Of a DNA stretch of 64,000 bases, positions 52,395 through 61,843 are shown one piece after another. The stretch covers positions 1-64,000 of the forward strand of contig NZ_CANNGP010000023.1 of NCBI RefSeq assembly GCF_947504105.1, read 5' to 3'. Within the stretch, counting starts at the first letter, position 1. Each line of letters opens with the position of its first letter. This DNA comes from an uncultured Tateyamaria sp. Its GTDB lineage: Bacteria; Pseudomonadota; Alphaproteobacteria; Rhodobacterales; Rhodobacteraceae. The notes under the pieces are model-generated. The model ran no database searches and had not been told where the DNA came from. It was given only the letters and a program-made list of their open reading frames with translations. A program made the translations under genes and the position numbers.

Positions 52395-52627
52395 ACGCGG
52401 TTCTGCGGCGCACCACCGAGACAAACACGATCAAGTGGGGCGCGTCGGTTATCCAGATCTTTGGTTATGGCGCAACGGCCATCGGGCTGGCACCATTGAA
52501 CATGTACCTGTTCCTGGCCGGGCTGATCGGCTGGCTGATCGTGGGCTGGCGTTGGAACGATATGGCGATGACGCTGATCCATGTCATCGCGCTGGCGGCC
52601 ATGGTGATCGGACTGGCCTTGACCTGA
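52391..52627 (+). CDS. Small two-pass membrane protein (78 aa)
   Basis: The frame from ATG 52391 codes 78 residues with a hydrophilic N-terminus (MNAVLRRTTETNTIKWG) and two or three hydrophobic segments (IFGYGATAIGLAPLNMYLFLAGLIGWLIVGW, MTLIHVIALAAMVIGLAL). Start overlaps the preceding small gene. Family unknown to me; I see no catalytic motif. Copy C of the hairpin repeat begins right after its stop. Confidence 0.65.
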   Translation: MNAVLRRTTETNTIKWGASVIQIFGYGATAIGLAPLNMYLFLAGLIGWLIVGWRWNDMAMTLIHVIALAAMVIGLALT

Positions 52628-52676
52628 AGGGACGGTGGGCGGGGTGTCGTTGACCCGAAACGGGGCAACGCACGTC
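52628..52676. repeat. Dispersed hairpin repeat, copy C
   Basis: GGGACGGTGGGCGGGGTGTC is followed by GTTGACCCG-AAA-CGGGGCAAC and CGCACGTCGCCC. The left flank matches copy A (AAGGGACGGTGGGCGGGG). Located directly after a small membrane protein gene and before the end of the convergent ABC operon. Confidence 0.6.
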
Positions 52677-52684
52677 GCCCTCTG

Positions 52685-54262
52685 TCAATGCGTGGCTTGC
52701 AAGAGCAGGCGCGTATAGTCGGTCTGGGGTCGTTCGAACAGGTCCGCTGCCACGCCCTGCTCCACGATATCCCCCTGTTTCATCACCAGCATCTTGTGGC
52801 TCATGGCCCGGACGACCTTGAGGTCATGCGAGATGAACAGGAAGGCCAGCCCATATTTCTCCTGCAGCCCACGCAGCAACTCAACGATCTGCACCTGCAC
52901 TGTCATGTCCAGCGCAGAGGTCGGTTCATCCAGCACCACCAGTTTGGGCCGCAGTACCATGGCGCGTGCAATGGCAATGCGTTGCCGCTGACCGCCAGAG
53001 AATTCATGCGGATAGCGATCCATGGTCATGGGATCGAGGCCTACCTCGGTCATCACCTCGGCCACCACCTCTCGCGCGCTGCGCCCATCGTCGATGCCGT
53101 GCACCCCCAGTCCTTCGGCGATGATCTGCATCGCAGTCATCCGGGGTGATAGGGATCCGAACGGGTCCTGGAATACGATCTGCATATCCTTGCGCAGCCG
53201 CCGCAGCTCGCGCACCGACCACGCCCGGATGTCCTGCCCCATGTAGACGATCCGCCCCTCGGACGAGATCAGCCGCATGATGGCCAGTGCCAGCGTGGTC
53301 TTACCCGACCCGCTTTCGCCCACGATGCCCACGGTTTCGCCCGCATGCACCCTGATCGTGGCATCGTTCACCGCTTTGACATGGCCTACCGTCTTTCGCA
53401 GCAGCCCTGCGGTGATCGGAAACCAGACCTTGAGGTTTTCCGTCTCGGCCACCAGTTCGGCGCCCTGCGGCACGGGGGCCGGGTGACCCGTGGGTTCGGC
53501 GCTGAGCAGCTTTTGCGTGTAGGGGTGCTGGGGCGCGTCGAAAATCTCTTTCGTCGGGCCGGTCTCCACGATCTCGCCATTCTGCATGACGCAGACGCGA
53601 TCCGCGATGCGCCGGACGATGCCAAGGTCGTGGGTGATGAACAGGAGGCCCATGCCTTCGGCCGCCTTGAGATCCGCCAGAAGGTCGAGGATTTGTGCCT
53701 GAATGGTGACATCAAGCGCCGTCGTAGGTTCATCAGCGATCAGCACGTCGGGCTTGTTGGCCAGCGCCATGGCGATCATCACGCGCTGGCGCTGCCCACC
53801 GGACAGCTCGTGGGGGTAGGCGTTCAAACGGCTTTCGGCATCGCGGATACCCACCTTGTCCAGCAGTTCCAGGATACGCGCGCGGGCAGCCTCCCCTGCG
53901 AGCCCCTGGTGCAGGGCGAGGCTTTCGCCCAGTTGCTTTGCGATGGTATGCAGCGGGTTCAGCGAGGTCATCGGTTCCTGGAAGATGAATGAAATGTCGT
54001 TGCCCCGCACTTTGCGCAGCAGCCGTTCATCGGCCCCGATCATTTCCTGATCGTCATAGGTGACGGAGCCGGTGACCTCGGCGCTATCGCCCAGCAGGGA
54101 CACGGTGGAGAGGGCCGAGACCGATTTGCCCGAGCCCGACTCGCCGACAAGCGCGACCGTCTCACCCCGGTCCACATGGAAGGACACGCCCTTGACCGCT
54201 TCGGTCAGTTGCCCGTCCTGGCGGAAGCCGACGCACAGGTCTTTGACTTGCAGTAGCGCCAT
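52685..54262 (-). CDS. yejF: ABC transporter ATP-binding protein with two NBDs (YejF-like)
   Basis: The 525-residue protein has two complete ATPase domains: Walker [13 protein letters not shown] and [12 protein letters not shown], signatures LSGGQRQRV and FSGGQRQRI, Walker B segments [13 protein letters not shown] and [13 protein letters not shown]. Each half is of the OppD/DppD type. It powers the importer made by the two permeases upstream. I start at ATG 54262 (MALLQVKDL), which shares one base with the permease stop (TAATG). Confidence 0.93.
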   Translation of the reverse strand: MALLQVKDLCVGFRQDGQLTEAVKGVSFHVDRGETVALVGESGSGKSVSALSTVSLLGDSAEVTGSVTYDDQEMIGADERLLRKVRGNDISFIFQEPMTSLNPLHTIAKQLGESLALHQGLAGEAARARILELLDKVGIRDAESRLNAYPHELSGGQRQRVMIAMALANKPDVLIADEPTTALDVTIQAQILDLLADLKAAEGMGLLFITHDLGIVRRIADRVCVMQNGEIVETGPTKEIFDAPQHPYTQKLLSAEPTGHPAPVPQGAELVAETENLKVWFPITAGLLRKTVGHVKAVNDATIRVHAGETVGIVGESGSGKTTLALAIMRLISSEGRIVYMGQDIRAWSVRELRRLRKDMQIVFQDPFGSLSPRMTAMQIIAEGLGVHGIDDGRSAREVVAEVMTEVGLDPMTMDRYPHEFSGGQRQRIAIARAMVLRPKLVVLDEPTSALDMTVQVQIVELLRGLQEKYGLAFLFISHDLKVVRAMSHKMLVMKQGDIVEQGVAADLFERPQTDYTRLLLQATH

Positions 54263-55443
54263 TAGGAGAAAGTCTTTCTTGGGTCGAACGCGTCGCGGAT
54301 GCCTTCGAAGATAAAGATCAGCAGGCTGAGCATCACGGCGAACACGGTAAAGGCGGTGAAGGCAAGCCACGGGGCCTGCAGGTTCTGTTTGGCTTGCAAC
54401 GTCAGTTCCCCAAGCGAGGGGGCAGAGGATGGCAGGCCGAACCCGAGGAAGTCGAGCACGGCCAGGGACGAGATTGTACCCGTGATGATGAACGGCAGCA
54501 TCGTCAGCGTCGCCACCATGGCGTTGGGCAGCATGTGCCGGAACATGATGGTCAGGTTGCTGACGCCCAGCGCCCGGGCCGCGCGGACATATTCGAGGTT
54601 CCGGGCGCGCAGGAATTCGGCGCGCACCACGCCCACGAGGCCCGTCCAGCCAAAGAGGATCAGAAGGAACACGAGCAGCCAGAAACTTCGGCCCAATATC
54701 GCGAACATGATGATGATGACGTAGAGGCTGGGGGTGGAGGACCAGATCTCGATGATCCGCTGGAAGATGAGGTCGGTGCGCCCACCAAAATAACCCTGGA
54801 TGGCCCCTGCGAAGATGCCGACGATGGCCGACGCCCCAGTGACCACGAGGGTGAACAGGACGGACAGGCGGAAGCCATGAATGACGCGGGCCAGCACATC
54901 GCGCTTGGTCCCGTCGGTGCCCAAGAGGTTCTCGCTGTTAGGTGCCAACGGGGCAGCACCTGGGCGATCCACAGCGGTGTCGAAACTGTAGGGAATGAGG
55001 GGCCAGATGGTCCAGCCCTTGGTGATCGCTTCGCCGTCGACTTCCCCGTCTTGCGCGTCTTCGATCACACCCTCGGGGTCATCGAAACACGTATCAAGCC
55101 CGCCCGACACGATCAGACATTCCACTTCCGGGTCACGGTAGCTGGCCTCGGTCCGGAAGTCGCCGCCAAAGGCGGTTTCTGGGTAGAAGTTCCAGATCGG
55201 CGTGTAGAATTCGCCCTGATACCGCACGAGGATCGGTTTGTCGTAAGCGATGAGTTCAGCCACCAACGACAAGCCGAACAGGATCGAGAAGATCCACAGC
55301 GACCAGTAGGCGCGGCGGTTCTTCTTGAAGTTCCGCCAGCGACGCTGGTTCAGCGGCGACAGGGAGAAGAACGGGCGGCGTGGGGCTGGCACCACCGCGG
55401 TTGGCGGGGCGTCCGTATTGGTCACGGGGTCTGGCATCGCCAT
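54262..55443 (-). CDS. yejE: ABC transporter permease, YejE-like
   Basis: A 393-residue inner-membrane permease with an N-terminal cytoplasmic and first-helix part (SIL FGLSLVAELIAYD), a large periplasmic loop rich in acidic residues with a Cys pair (VECLIVSGGLDTC), and the C-terminal transport domain with the EAA-type loop (RNLEYVRAARALGVSNLTIMFRHMLPN). This corresponds to YejE. Its start touches the yejB stop. Confidence 0.92.
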   Translation of the reverse strand: MAMPDPVTNTDAPPTAVVPAPRRPFFSLSPLNQRRWRNFKKNRRAYWSLWIFSILFGLSLVAELIAYDKPILVRYQGEFYTPIWNFYPETAFGGDFRTEASYRDPEVECLIVSGGLDTCFDDPEGVIEDAQDGEVDGEAITKGWTIWPLIPYSFDTAVDRPGAAPLAPNSENLLGTDGTKRDVLARVIHGFRLSVLFTLVVTGASAIVGIFAGAIQGYFGGRTDLIFQRIIEIWSSTPSLYVIIIMFAILGRSFWLLVFLLILFGWTGLVGVVRAEFLRARNLEYVRAARALGVSNLTIMFRHMLPNAMVATLTMLPFIITGTISSLAVLDFLGFGLPSSAPSLGELTLQAKQNLQAPWLAFTAFTVFAVMLSLLIFIFEGIRDAFDPRKTFS

Positions 55444-56534
55444 CAGCCCTCCCTCCGCTCAAAATCGATGCGGGGGTCAACCAACACGTACATCAGGTCC
55501 GAGATGATACCCACAAGCAGCCCCATGAGGCCAAAGATGTAGAGTGTGCCGAAAACGATCGGATAATCGCGGGCTACGGCCGCCTCGAACCCGAGCCGCC
55601 CCAGCCCGTCGAGCGAGAAGATGGTTTCGATGATCAGTGAGCCGCCAAAGAAGACACCGATGAACACGGCCGGGAAGCCCGCAATCACGATGAGCATGGC
55701 GTTGCGGAAGACGTGGCCATAGAGCACGCGGCGCTCAGACAGGCCCTTGGCGCGGGCGGTCATCACGTAGAGCTTCTTGATCTCGTCCAGAAAGCTGTTC
55801 TTGGTCAGCAGTGTCAGCGTGGCAAAAGCACCAATCGTACCTGCCAACACAGGAAGGGTGATGTGCCAGAAATAGTCGGCCACTCTGCCCAAGGCGCTGA
55901 GATTATCGAAATTGTCCGATGTGAGACCGCGCAGCGGGAAAATCTGGAAGTAACTTCCGCCTGCGAAGAGCACGAGCAACAGGATGGCGAACAGAAAACC
56001 GGGGATCGCATAGGCCGCGATGATGGCGCCCGAGGTCCAGGTGTCGAAGGGTGTGCCGTCCTTGACCGCCTTGCGAATGCCCAGCGGGATCGACACGAGA
56101 TATGCTATGAGCGTGGACCACAGCCCAAGCGTGATCGACACCGGCAGCTTTTCGACGATCAGGTCCACGACGCTGATAGATCGGAAGTAACTGTCGCCAA
56201 AGTCAAAGCGGGCATAGTTCCAGATCATGTTCAGAAAACGCTGTATGGGCGGTTTGTCGAACCCAAACTCAGCCTTTAGTTCCTCAATGAATTCGGGCGG
56301 CAACCCCCGCGCGCCCACGTATTCGCTGTTAGAAGCAGTATCGAGTTCATCGGCCCCCGCATCATTGTTGCCCCCGGCAAACCCACCAAAGACGTCGCCC
56401 CCACCCTGCGCGCGCGCAATGGCCTGTTCCACAGGACCACCGGGCACGAACTGCGTAAGGGTGAAGTTGACCAAAAGGATGCCCAGCAAGGTCGGGATGA
56501 CCAAGAGCAGCCGTCGCAGAATATAGGGGCCCAT
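55443..56534 (-). CDS. yejB: ABC transporter permease, YejB-like
   Basis: A 363-residue permease ([37 protein letters not shown] is the typical DppB/YejB beginning). The EAA-like loop is [27 protein letters not shown]. It has an insertion with Gly/Asn/Asp-rich sequence after the first helix ([17 protein letters not shown]), usual for YejB. Four bases separate it from yejA. Confidence 0.92.
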   Translation of the reverse strand: MGPYILRRLLLVIPTLLGILLVNFTLTQFVPGGPVEQAIARAQGGGDVFGGFAGGNNDAGADELDTASNSEYVGARGLPPEFIEELKAEFGFDKPPIQRFLNMIWNYARFDFGDSYFRSISVVDLIVEKLPVSITLGLWSTLIAYLVSIPLGIRKAVKDGTPFDTWTSGAIIAAYAIPGFLFAILLLVLFAGGSYFQIFPLRGLTSDNFDNLSALGRVADYFWHITLPVLAGTIGAFATLTLLTKNSFLDEIKKLYVMTARAKGLSERRVLYGHVFRNAMLIVIAGFPAVFIGVFFGGSLIIETIFSLDGLGRLGFEAAVARDYPIVFGTLYIFGLMGLLVGIISDLMYVLVDPRIDFERREG

Positions 56535-56538
56535 TGCC

Positions 56539-58491
56539 TTACCTCAGTGCGCCGGACGCTTTGAGGGCAGCGGCCTTGTCTTCGTTCACCCACCAGAAAT
56601 CGAGGTAGCCCAGGTTGTAAGGCGGGATGACGGCTGGATGTTCAAACATGTCGTAATATGCCACCCAGTGGTTTGGACTGTACCAGAGAGGCACCACAAA
56701 AAATTCATGGCGCAGCGCCCTGTCCAAGGCCATCACTGCCGCTTGTTCCTCTTCACGTGTTTCGGCGTGCAAGGATATGTCAATCAACTCGTCCACCAGA
56801 GGGCTGGCAAGACCGGCAGGGTTGAACAGAGAATATGCAGCATCCTCGGATCCATACCACTGACTCAGCCCAGTCCCCGTTCCAAGGAATGCGGCATAGC
56901 TGTCGTACAGTAAGTCATAGTCCCGGTCCCGTCTGCGTGCGGTGAATTGTGACGAGTCAACGCGTTCTAGCGTAATGTCGATACCCATATTGGAGACGTT
57001 GGAAACAAAATTCTCCATAACTCCAGTGAGCGTCGGGGACGACGCACTGTTGAACAGGAAGTTCAGCTTCAAAACCTCGCCATTTGCATTGCGGCGCAAG
57101 CCATCGTCCCCCACCTGCCAACCTGCATCATCCAGTAGACGCATCGCCTTGCGAAGGTTGCGTCGATCCCGCAAGGTTTCTGGATTGGATGTATGCGGCA
57201 TACGTGCTGGTTCAGTCAGCATCGCTTCGGGCACGAGGTCACCCAGAGACTGCAAAATATCCAGCTCAATGCCCTCTGGCGGCGCGTCAGCCATAACAGG
57301 CGTGCCTTGGCTAAAAGATGCGCGTTGCTTAAAGAGGCCGTTTTGCAGGCTTTCGTTGGTCCATTCGAAGTTGTAGCCAAAGGCAATCGCTTCTCTGACG
57401 CGGCGGTCTTTCAACGCATCTGATCCAAGGTTAAAGATGATGCCCGTGGGTGAAGGCGGCGTTCCGTCGCGCAGTTCTCTTTTCAGAACGGCCCCGGACT
57501 CGATCTTTGGAAAGTCGTATTGTGTGGCCCATATGCGGCTGTCGCCTTCCAGGCGGAATGTGTATTCACCCGCCTTGAACGCTTCGAAAGAGGCGGCGCT
57601 ATCCCCAAACAACTCGACTCTCATGCTGTCTAAATTGTTCCGGCCGACATTGAATGGTAGATCCTTGCCCCAATAGTCGAGGTTTCTTTTAAGCACGATG
57701 CGACGCGTGATATCAACGGTATCGACCATGTAAGCGCCCGACCCCGGTGAATTTTCGAGACGCGATTCGTTCAACTTGGCACCTGTCTCCTCGTACCATT
57801 TCTTGGACCAGGCGGGCACACCTCCCACTTGCTCAATAAGCGACCGACGGGAAATGCCGTCAGCAAAATAGAACTTGATCGTATGATCATCCAAAACTTC
57901 GACTTTCGGAATGCTTCTGCGCACAGACTCGGCGTAAGACTTGAACCCCTGATCCAGCAGCAAGTTGTGGCTGAAAGCGATATCATGGGCCGTTACCGGC
58001 GTTCCGTCCGAGAAGCGCGCTTCGGGCCGCATATAGAACTTCACCCATGAACGATCCTCAGGGTATTCTAGTCGCTCGCACAATAGACAGTAGTATTCGC
58101 CATATGTGTCCGCGGGCGCTGCACCCCCGCCGGGTGCTTCCCCAAGAAGACTTTCATACATCATGATCGAGAACAGATGTGCTCGGCCCTGGCGCGAAGC
58201 CGCGTTCATTGAGTCAAGCGTCCCGACAAACGCAATCGCCAATTCCCCACCCTTGGGTGCCTCGGGGTTCACGTAGTCGAAATGTGAGTAGTCCGCCGGG
58301 TAGGTCAGATCACCATAGAAGGAATACCCATGGGACGAGATGATATTCTCATCCCTCTCTGCCCGTGCCATGCCAGCCAGCGCCAGCGTTGCCAAAAGCC
58401 CAAGGATCCCCAGCCCTCCCCACAGGATGTGTTTGTTCCGTGTCTCTTTCACACGAGCCTGTGCCTGGGCACGTCTGCGGTTGGGTTGCAT
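56539..58491 (-). CDS. yejA: ABC transporter solute-binding protein, YejA-like
   Basis: The 650-residue periplasmic protein belongs to SBP family 5. A signal-anchor ([23 protein letters not shown]) follows a basic N-terminus. Family-like parts are [49 protein letters not shown] and [18 protein letters not shown]. YejA-type importers take up peptides such as microcin C and contribute to antimicrobial-peptide resistance in some bacteria; the ligand here is not known. First gene of yejABEF. Confidence 0.92.
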   Translation of the reverse strand: MQPNRRRAQAQARVKETRNKHILWGGLGILGLLATLALAGMARAERDENIISSHGYSFYGDLTYPADYSHFDYVNPEAPKGGELAIAFVGTLDSMNAASRQGRAHLFSIMMYESLLGEAPGGGAAPADTYGEYYCLLCERLEYPEDRSWVKFYMRPEARFSDGTPVTAHDIAFSHNLLLDQGFKSYAESVRRSIPKVEVLDDHTIKFYFADGISRRSLIEQVGGVPAWSKKWYEETGAKLNESRLENSPGSGAYMVDTVDITRRIVLKRNLDYWGKDLPFNVGRNNLDSMRVELFGDSAASFEAFKAGEYTFRLEGDSRIWATQYDFPKIESGAVLKRELRDGTPPSPTGIIFNLGSDALKDRRVREAIAFGYNFEWTNESLQNGLFKQRASFSQGTPVMADAPPEGIELDILQSLGDLVPEAMLTEPARMPHTSNPETLRDRRNLRKAMRLLDDAGWQVGDDGLRRNANGEVLKLNFLFNSASSPTLTGVMENFVSNVSNMGIDITLERVDSSQFTARRRDRDYDLLYDSYAAFLGTGTGLSQWYGSEDAAYSLFNPAGLASPLVDELIDISLHAETREEEQAAVMALDRALRHEFFVVPLWYSPNHWVAYYDMFEHPAVIPPYNLGYLDFWWVNEDKAAALKASGALR

Positions 58492-58624
58492 TGGTACTCT
58501 CCTGTTCGTGGCATTCAGGGCCGTCTTGTGATTGGAAGTAAGCTAAATGCGCAATGTGCCAATATGCAACTTGAGATTCCGTGATCACGATGCCCGGCAT
58601 GTGAGACCGTTGAAACAATTGGCA

Positions 58625-58659
58625 AGAAAAAAGCCGCAGGCGAGGCGCTTGCGGCTTTG
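58625..58659 (-). terminator. Rho-independent terminator after cycM
   Basis: On the minus strand AAAGCCGCA pairs with TGCGGCTTT (58630-58638 with 58650-58658), followed by a T-run (58625-58630 as A on plus). It lies 23 bases after the cycM stop. Confidence 0.85.
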
Positions 58660-58681
58660 ATCCGGTGGGAATTTGAAACAA

Positions 58682-59185
58682 TCAGTCGTCAATACTGTCG
58701 AGATAGGCGATCAGGTTGGCCCGATCCTCGATCTTCTTCATACCATTGTAGCCCATCGATGTTCCTGGCGCATAACCGCGCGGGTTCTCAAGAAAGGCGT
58801 TCAGATGCTCTGGTGTCCAAACGTCGACGACAGCGTTCAGCGCACCGGAATATCCAAAGCCTTCGGCGGTTTCTACGGTGCGGCCAACAACGCCATACAG
58901 GTATGGGCCGGCGCCGTTTGCGCCAGCTTCCAGCTTGTGGCAGGCGCTGCATTGACGGAACGCTTTTGCGCCTTTGGATGCATCAGCCGTGGCATAAACA
59001 TCAGCAAAAGCCACTTCGACCACCTCTTCCGCGCCCTCATCGGTGCCGGTGTCGATGGCGTATGCTTGCTCGCCGTGACCATCGACATGGTACAGTTCTT
59101 CGGCGGCCCATTTGCCGAGCAAAAGCACCAGCAACGCACCACAAAGGCTGGCCGCAATCTTGGTAAAGGTCATGGTGTCGAACAT
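58682..59185 (-). CDS. cycM: Membrane-anchored cytochrome c-552 (CycM)
   Basis: The 167-residue protein matches CycM of Paracoccus: start MFDTMTFTKIAASLCGALLVLLLG is an N-terminal membrane anchor, then a linker rich in Glu/Asp, then a class I cytochrome domain with FRQCSACH and Met ligand in GTSMGYNGMKK and end KIEDRANLIAYL. It carries electrons from the bc1 complex to the aa3 oxidase. It is divergent from pheA, as in related genomes. Confidence 0.95.
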   Translation of the reverse strand: MFDTMTFTKIAASLCGALLVLLLGKWAAEELYHVDGHGEQAYAIDTGTDEGAEEVVEVAFADVYATADASKGAKAFRQCSACHKLEAGANGAGPYLYGVVGRTVETAEGFGYSGALNAVVDVWTPEHLNAFLENPRGYAPGTSMGYNGMKKIEDRANLIAYLDSIDD

Positions 59186-59322
59186 TTGGCTTCCGATTCC
59201 GTGGCTTTTCATGTTGTTCCGGCGGGTATCTACGGCTTCCCCTTGTGACTGGCAAGGTATAGAAAGCGCGACCAATCGCCCTGCCCGACGATCGGTAGCG
59301 GGCCGGCAGCAAAGGACAAACG

Positions 59323-60153
59323 ATGTCGACACGGATTGCATTCCAGGGTGATCTGGGCGCCTACGGCCACGAAGCCGTTCTGAAAGCCCGGCCAGATGCC
59401 ACCCCGGTTCCCTGTCATGCTTTTGAAGATGTGATTGCCGCTGTGCGTGATGGCGCAGCCGACATGGCGATGCTTCCGGTGGAAAACACGACCTATGGTC
59501 GTGTGGCAGATATCCACCGCCTGCTGCCACAAAGCGGGTTGCACATCGTTGATGAGGCGTTTGTCCGTGTGCGTATCGCGCTGATGGCCCTTCCGGGCCA
59601 AACGCTGGACGATATATCACTTGTCCGCGCCCACCCGGTTTTGATCCCACAAGCGCGCGCTTATCTTGATACACACGGCATTGCAGCCGAGGCCGCCCCG
59701 GACAGCGCAGGCGCTGCGGCCGCCATCGCGAAAGCAAGCGAGATGGGCGTCGGAGCACTGGCGTCTTCCGTCGCTGCGGATATTCATGGCCTGAACGTCC
59801 TTGCCCGCGATATCGAGGATCAGGGACACAACACCACGCGCTTCTTGTTGATGGCGCCTGAGAAGGACACGGCCCGCCGCGCCGACACGATGATCACCAC
59901 GTTTGTCTTTGAAGTGCGGAACATTCCGGCTGCGCTCTACAAGGCCATGGGTGGATTTGCGACAAATGGCGTGAACATGACCAAGCTGGAAAGCTACATG
60001 GTCGGTGGCGCATTTACGGCCACGCAGTTTTACGCCGATGTCGAGGGACACCCCGACGATCCTGAGCTGGCACGGGCACTTGAGGAGCTGGACTACTTCA
60101 CCAACCGGCTCGACATCCTTGGGGTGTACCCGGCAGCGCCCGGTCGGGATTGA
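59323..60153 (+). CDS. pheA: Prephenate dehydratase
   Basis: PheA converts prephenate to phenylpyruvate in phenylalanine synthesis. The 276-residue protein has the N-terminal PDT domain (IAFQGDLGAYGHEA, MLPVENTTYGRVADIHRLL, and NTTRFLLM with the catalytic Thr) and the C-terminal ACT domain (VRNIPAALYKAMGGFATNGVNMTKLESYMVGG) with an ESY variant of the ESRP-type loop. No chorismate mutase domain is fused. It precedes repeat copy D. Confidence 0.96.
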   Translation: MSTRIAFQGDLGAYGHEAVLKARPDATPVPCHAFEDVIAAVRDGAADMAMLPVENTTYGRVADIHRLLPQSGLHIVDEAFVRVRIALMALPGQTLDDISLVRAHPVLIPQARAYLDTHGIAAEAAPDSAGAAAAIAKASEMGVGALASSVAADIHGLNVLARDIEDQGHNTTRFLLMAPEKDTARRADTMITTFVFEVRNIPAALYKAMGGFATNGVNMTKLESYMVGGAFTATQFYADVEGHPDDPELARALEELDYFTNRLDILGVYPAAPGRD

Positions 60154-60158
60154 TCACG

Positions 60159-60207
60159 GGGCGGTGGGCGGGCGCCTTTGACCCGTAAGGGTCAAACAGA
60201 GCCGCAC
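60159..60207. repeat. Dispersed hairpin repeat, copy D
   Basis: GGGCGGTGGGCGGGCGCC is followed by TTTGACCC-GTAA-GGGTCAAA and CAGAGCCGC. Flanks are the same as in copy B, while the stem is GACCC/GGGTC instead of GCGC/GCGC. It is 5 bases from the pheA stop and before the end of the convergent SRPBCC gene. Confidence 0.65.
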
Positions 60208-60217
60208 AGCGACAATA

Positions 60218-60685
60218 TCAAGCGCTGCGTTCCAGACGCTCTTCGAGCCCTTTGGCGTAATCTGCAACCCGCAGCTTGAAGCGCTTCGTCAGTGACGTCT
60301 TGGCCAGTTTCAACGACTGTATGAACAGCCGCGTGGACAGCGTCAGGGGCACAATGTCCAGTGCCAGCGCCATGCGCGTCCGGGTGCGTGACAGGGCCAG
60401 CAATTCGACTGAAAAGGTGCCGCTGATCCCTGCAGATGTGATATCGAACACCATCTCATTCGGCGCGTCGTAACGCGTAAGCTCAAGGTCCATTTCACGC
60501 CGACGACCACGCATCTTGAAATACACTTTCCAGCGCATGCCGACACCGGCTTGTGTCAAAGGATCCACCCGCTGCACCTCGGCACCGCGGCGCATCGCCT
60601 GACGTTCGAAACCGTCAAAATCGTTGAGGGCTGCGAACACCTTGTCGATATGCGCAGCCACGTCTTCCCGGGCCGAGAGCTTCAT
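60218..60685 (-). CDS. SRPBCC-family protein
   Basis: A 155-residue START/SRPBCC-fold protein: MKLSAREDVAAHIDKVFAALNDFDGFE at the N-terminus and the central GVGMRWKVYFKMRGRRREMDLELTRYD are typical of polyketide-cyclase/dehydrase-like lipid-binding folds. It has no catalytic motif that I can recognise. Between pheA and nudC, in the same orientation as nudC, 36 bases downstream. Function unknown. Confidence 0.8.
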   Translation of the reverse strand: MKLSAREDVAAHIDKVFAALNDFDGFERQAMRRGAEVQRVDPLTQAGVGMRWKVYFKMRGRRREMDLELTRYDAPNEMVFDITSAGISGTFSVELLALSRTRTRMALALDIVPLTLSTRLFIQSLKLAKTSLTKRFKLRVADYAKGLEERLERSA

Positions 60686-60721
60686 TTCATATGCCTGTTA
60701 TTTCCCGGATTCAGTCTCCCC

Positions 60722-61693
60722 TCAATCAAGGGTGTCCGCAAGCCAGTTCTCAAGTAAAAAGTGTGCAATTGCCCCTTTGCGTGCAGGCAGGACGGTTTTG
60801 TGTTCGCCTGCGAAGATCGCAAGCATCTCTTCGCGCGTGACCCATATGGCGTCTTCGATCTCGTTCGGATCGATCGTGATGTCACGTGTCAATGCTTCAC
60901 CTTGGCACCCAAACATCAACGAAGCCGGAAACGGCCATGGCTGGCTCGAGAGATATGCAACAGGCCCCACACGGATACCCGCCTCTTCAAACACTTCACG
61001 TCGCACTGCCGCTTCGAGGGTTTCGCCCGGTTCTACGAACCCGGCCAGCAACGAATACATACCCTCCGGCCATCCGGGCGACCGGCCCATCAGGACCGAG
61101 TTCCCATGGGTGATCAGCATGATAACCACCGGATCCGTGCGCGGGAAATGATGTGCGCCACAAGAGGGACAGGTGCGTTGCCAGCCCGCTTGGGTCATCT
61201 CCGACGCCGCGCCACACTTGGCGCAGAAGCCGTGGGTATCGTGCCACCCAAAGACGGCTTTGGTTGTCGCCGCGAGTTCGGCGTCGCGCGGTGACAGCCA
61301 TGTCATGGTGCGCCGCAATTCAGCAAAAACCTCATCTTCGGCACAGGCAGGGTGGTGTTGCTCTGTCGGGTCCAGAAACCCGCCCAACGTCGACAAGTCC
61401 AGATCATCTGGTGCCCAGCGGGACACATCCAAGGCAAAGCGCGGCGCACCATCTTCGCTCCCAAGAAACACGGCAGTTTTCATGTCTGCGACTTCACAAG
61501 CGGGGTGATCCATCGCAAGGCGCACCAAAGATGCCGGTCGGGTACGTTGGATCAACGGTTTGCCACGCCAAATCAGAACCGCGCGCGCCGTCGGATCAGC
61601 CAGCGCCCTGGCGATAGCCTCAGCATCGCCCCGCATCTCTGCCGCCCGGTCGAGGTGGGACCCCCCGAATGTCACGGTCTCAGCATGTTTCAT
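60722..61693 (-). CDS. nudC: NADH pyrophosphatase NudC
   Basis: The 323-residue enzyme hydrolyses NAD(H) to NMN(H) and AMP and can deNADylate RNA. The zinc ribbon (HGFCAKCGAASEM...CPSCGAHHFPR), the Nudix box (GFVEPGETLEAAVRREVFEEAGI) and the NudC-specific SQPWPFPASLM motif are all seen. ATG 61693 is chosen (MKHAETVTFGG); the frame is open upstream. Confidence 0.95.
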   Translation of the reverse strand: MKHAETVTFGGSHLDRAAEMRGDAEAIARALADPTARAVLIWRGKPLIQRTRPASLVRLAMDHPACEVADMKTAVFLGSEDGAPRFALDVSRWAPDDLDLSTLGGFLDPTEQHHPACAEDEVFAELRRTMTWLSPRDAELAATTKAVFGWHDTHGFCAKCGAASEMTQAGWQRTCPSCGAHHFPRTDPVVIMLITHGNSVLMGRSPGWPEGMYSLLAGFVEPGETLEAAVRREVFEEAGIRVGPVAYLSSQPWPFPASLMFGCQGEALTRDITIDPNEIEDAIWVTREEMLAIFAGEHKTVLPARKGAIAHFLLENWLADTLD

Positions 61694-61843
61694 GCCTGCC
61701 CTCGCATTTTCTTCATTTGCGCCTTGCTTGGCATGCGCCAGACGGTGACGCAATGGGACGGCGTATGGTCCAACGCGGATGTTTCCGAACCAGATGTTCT
61801 TTTTTGCTTGCCTTGAACTCAACCGTAGGGTGCAAGTTGCAAT

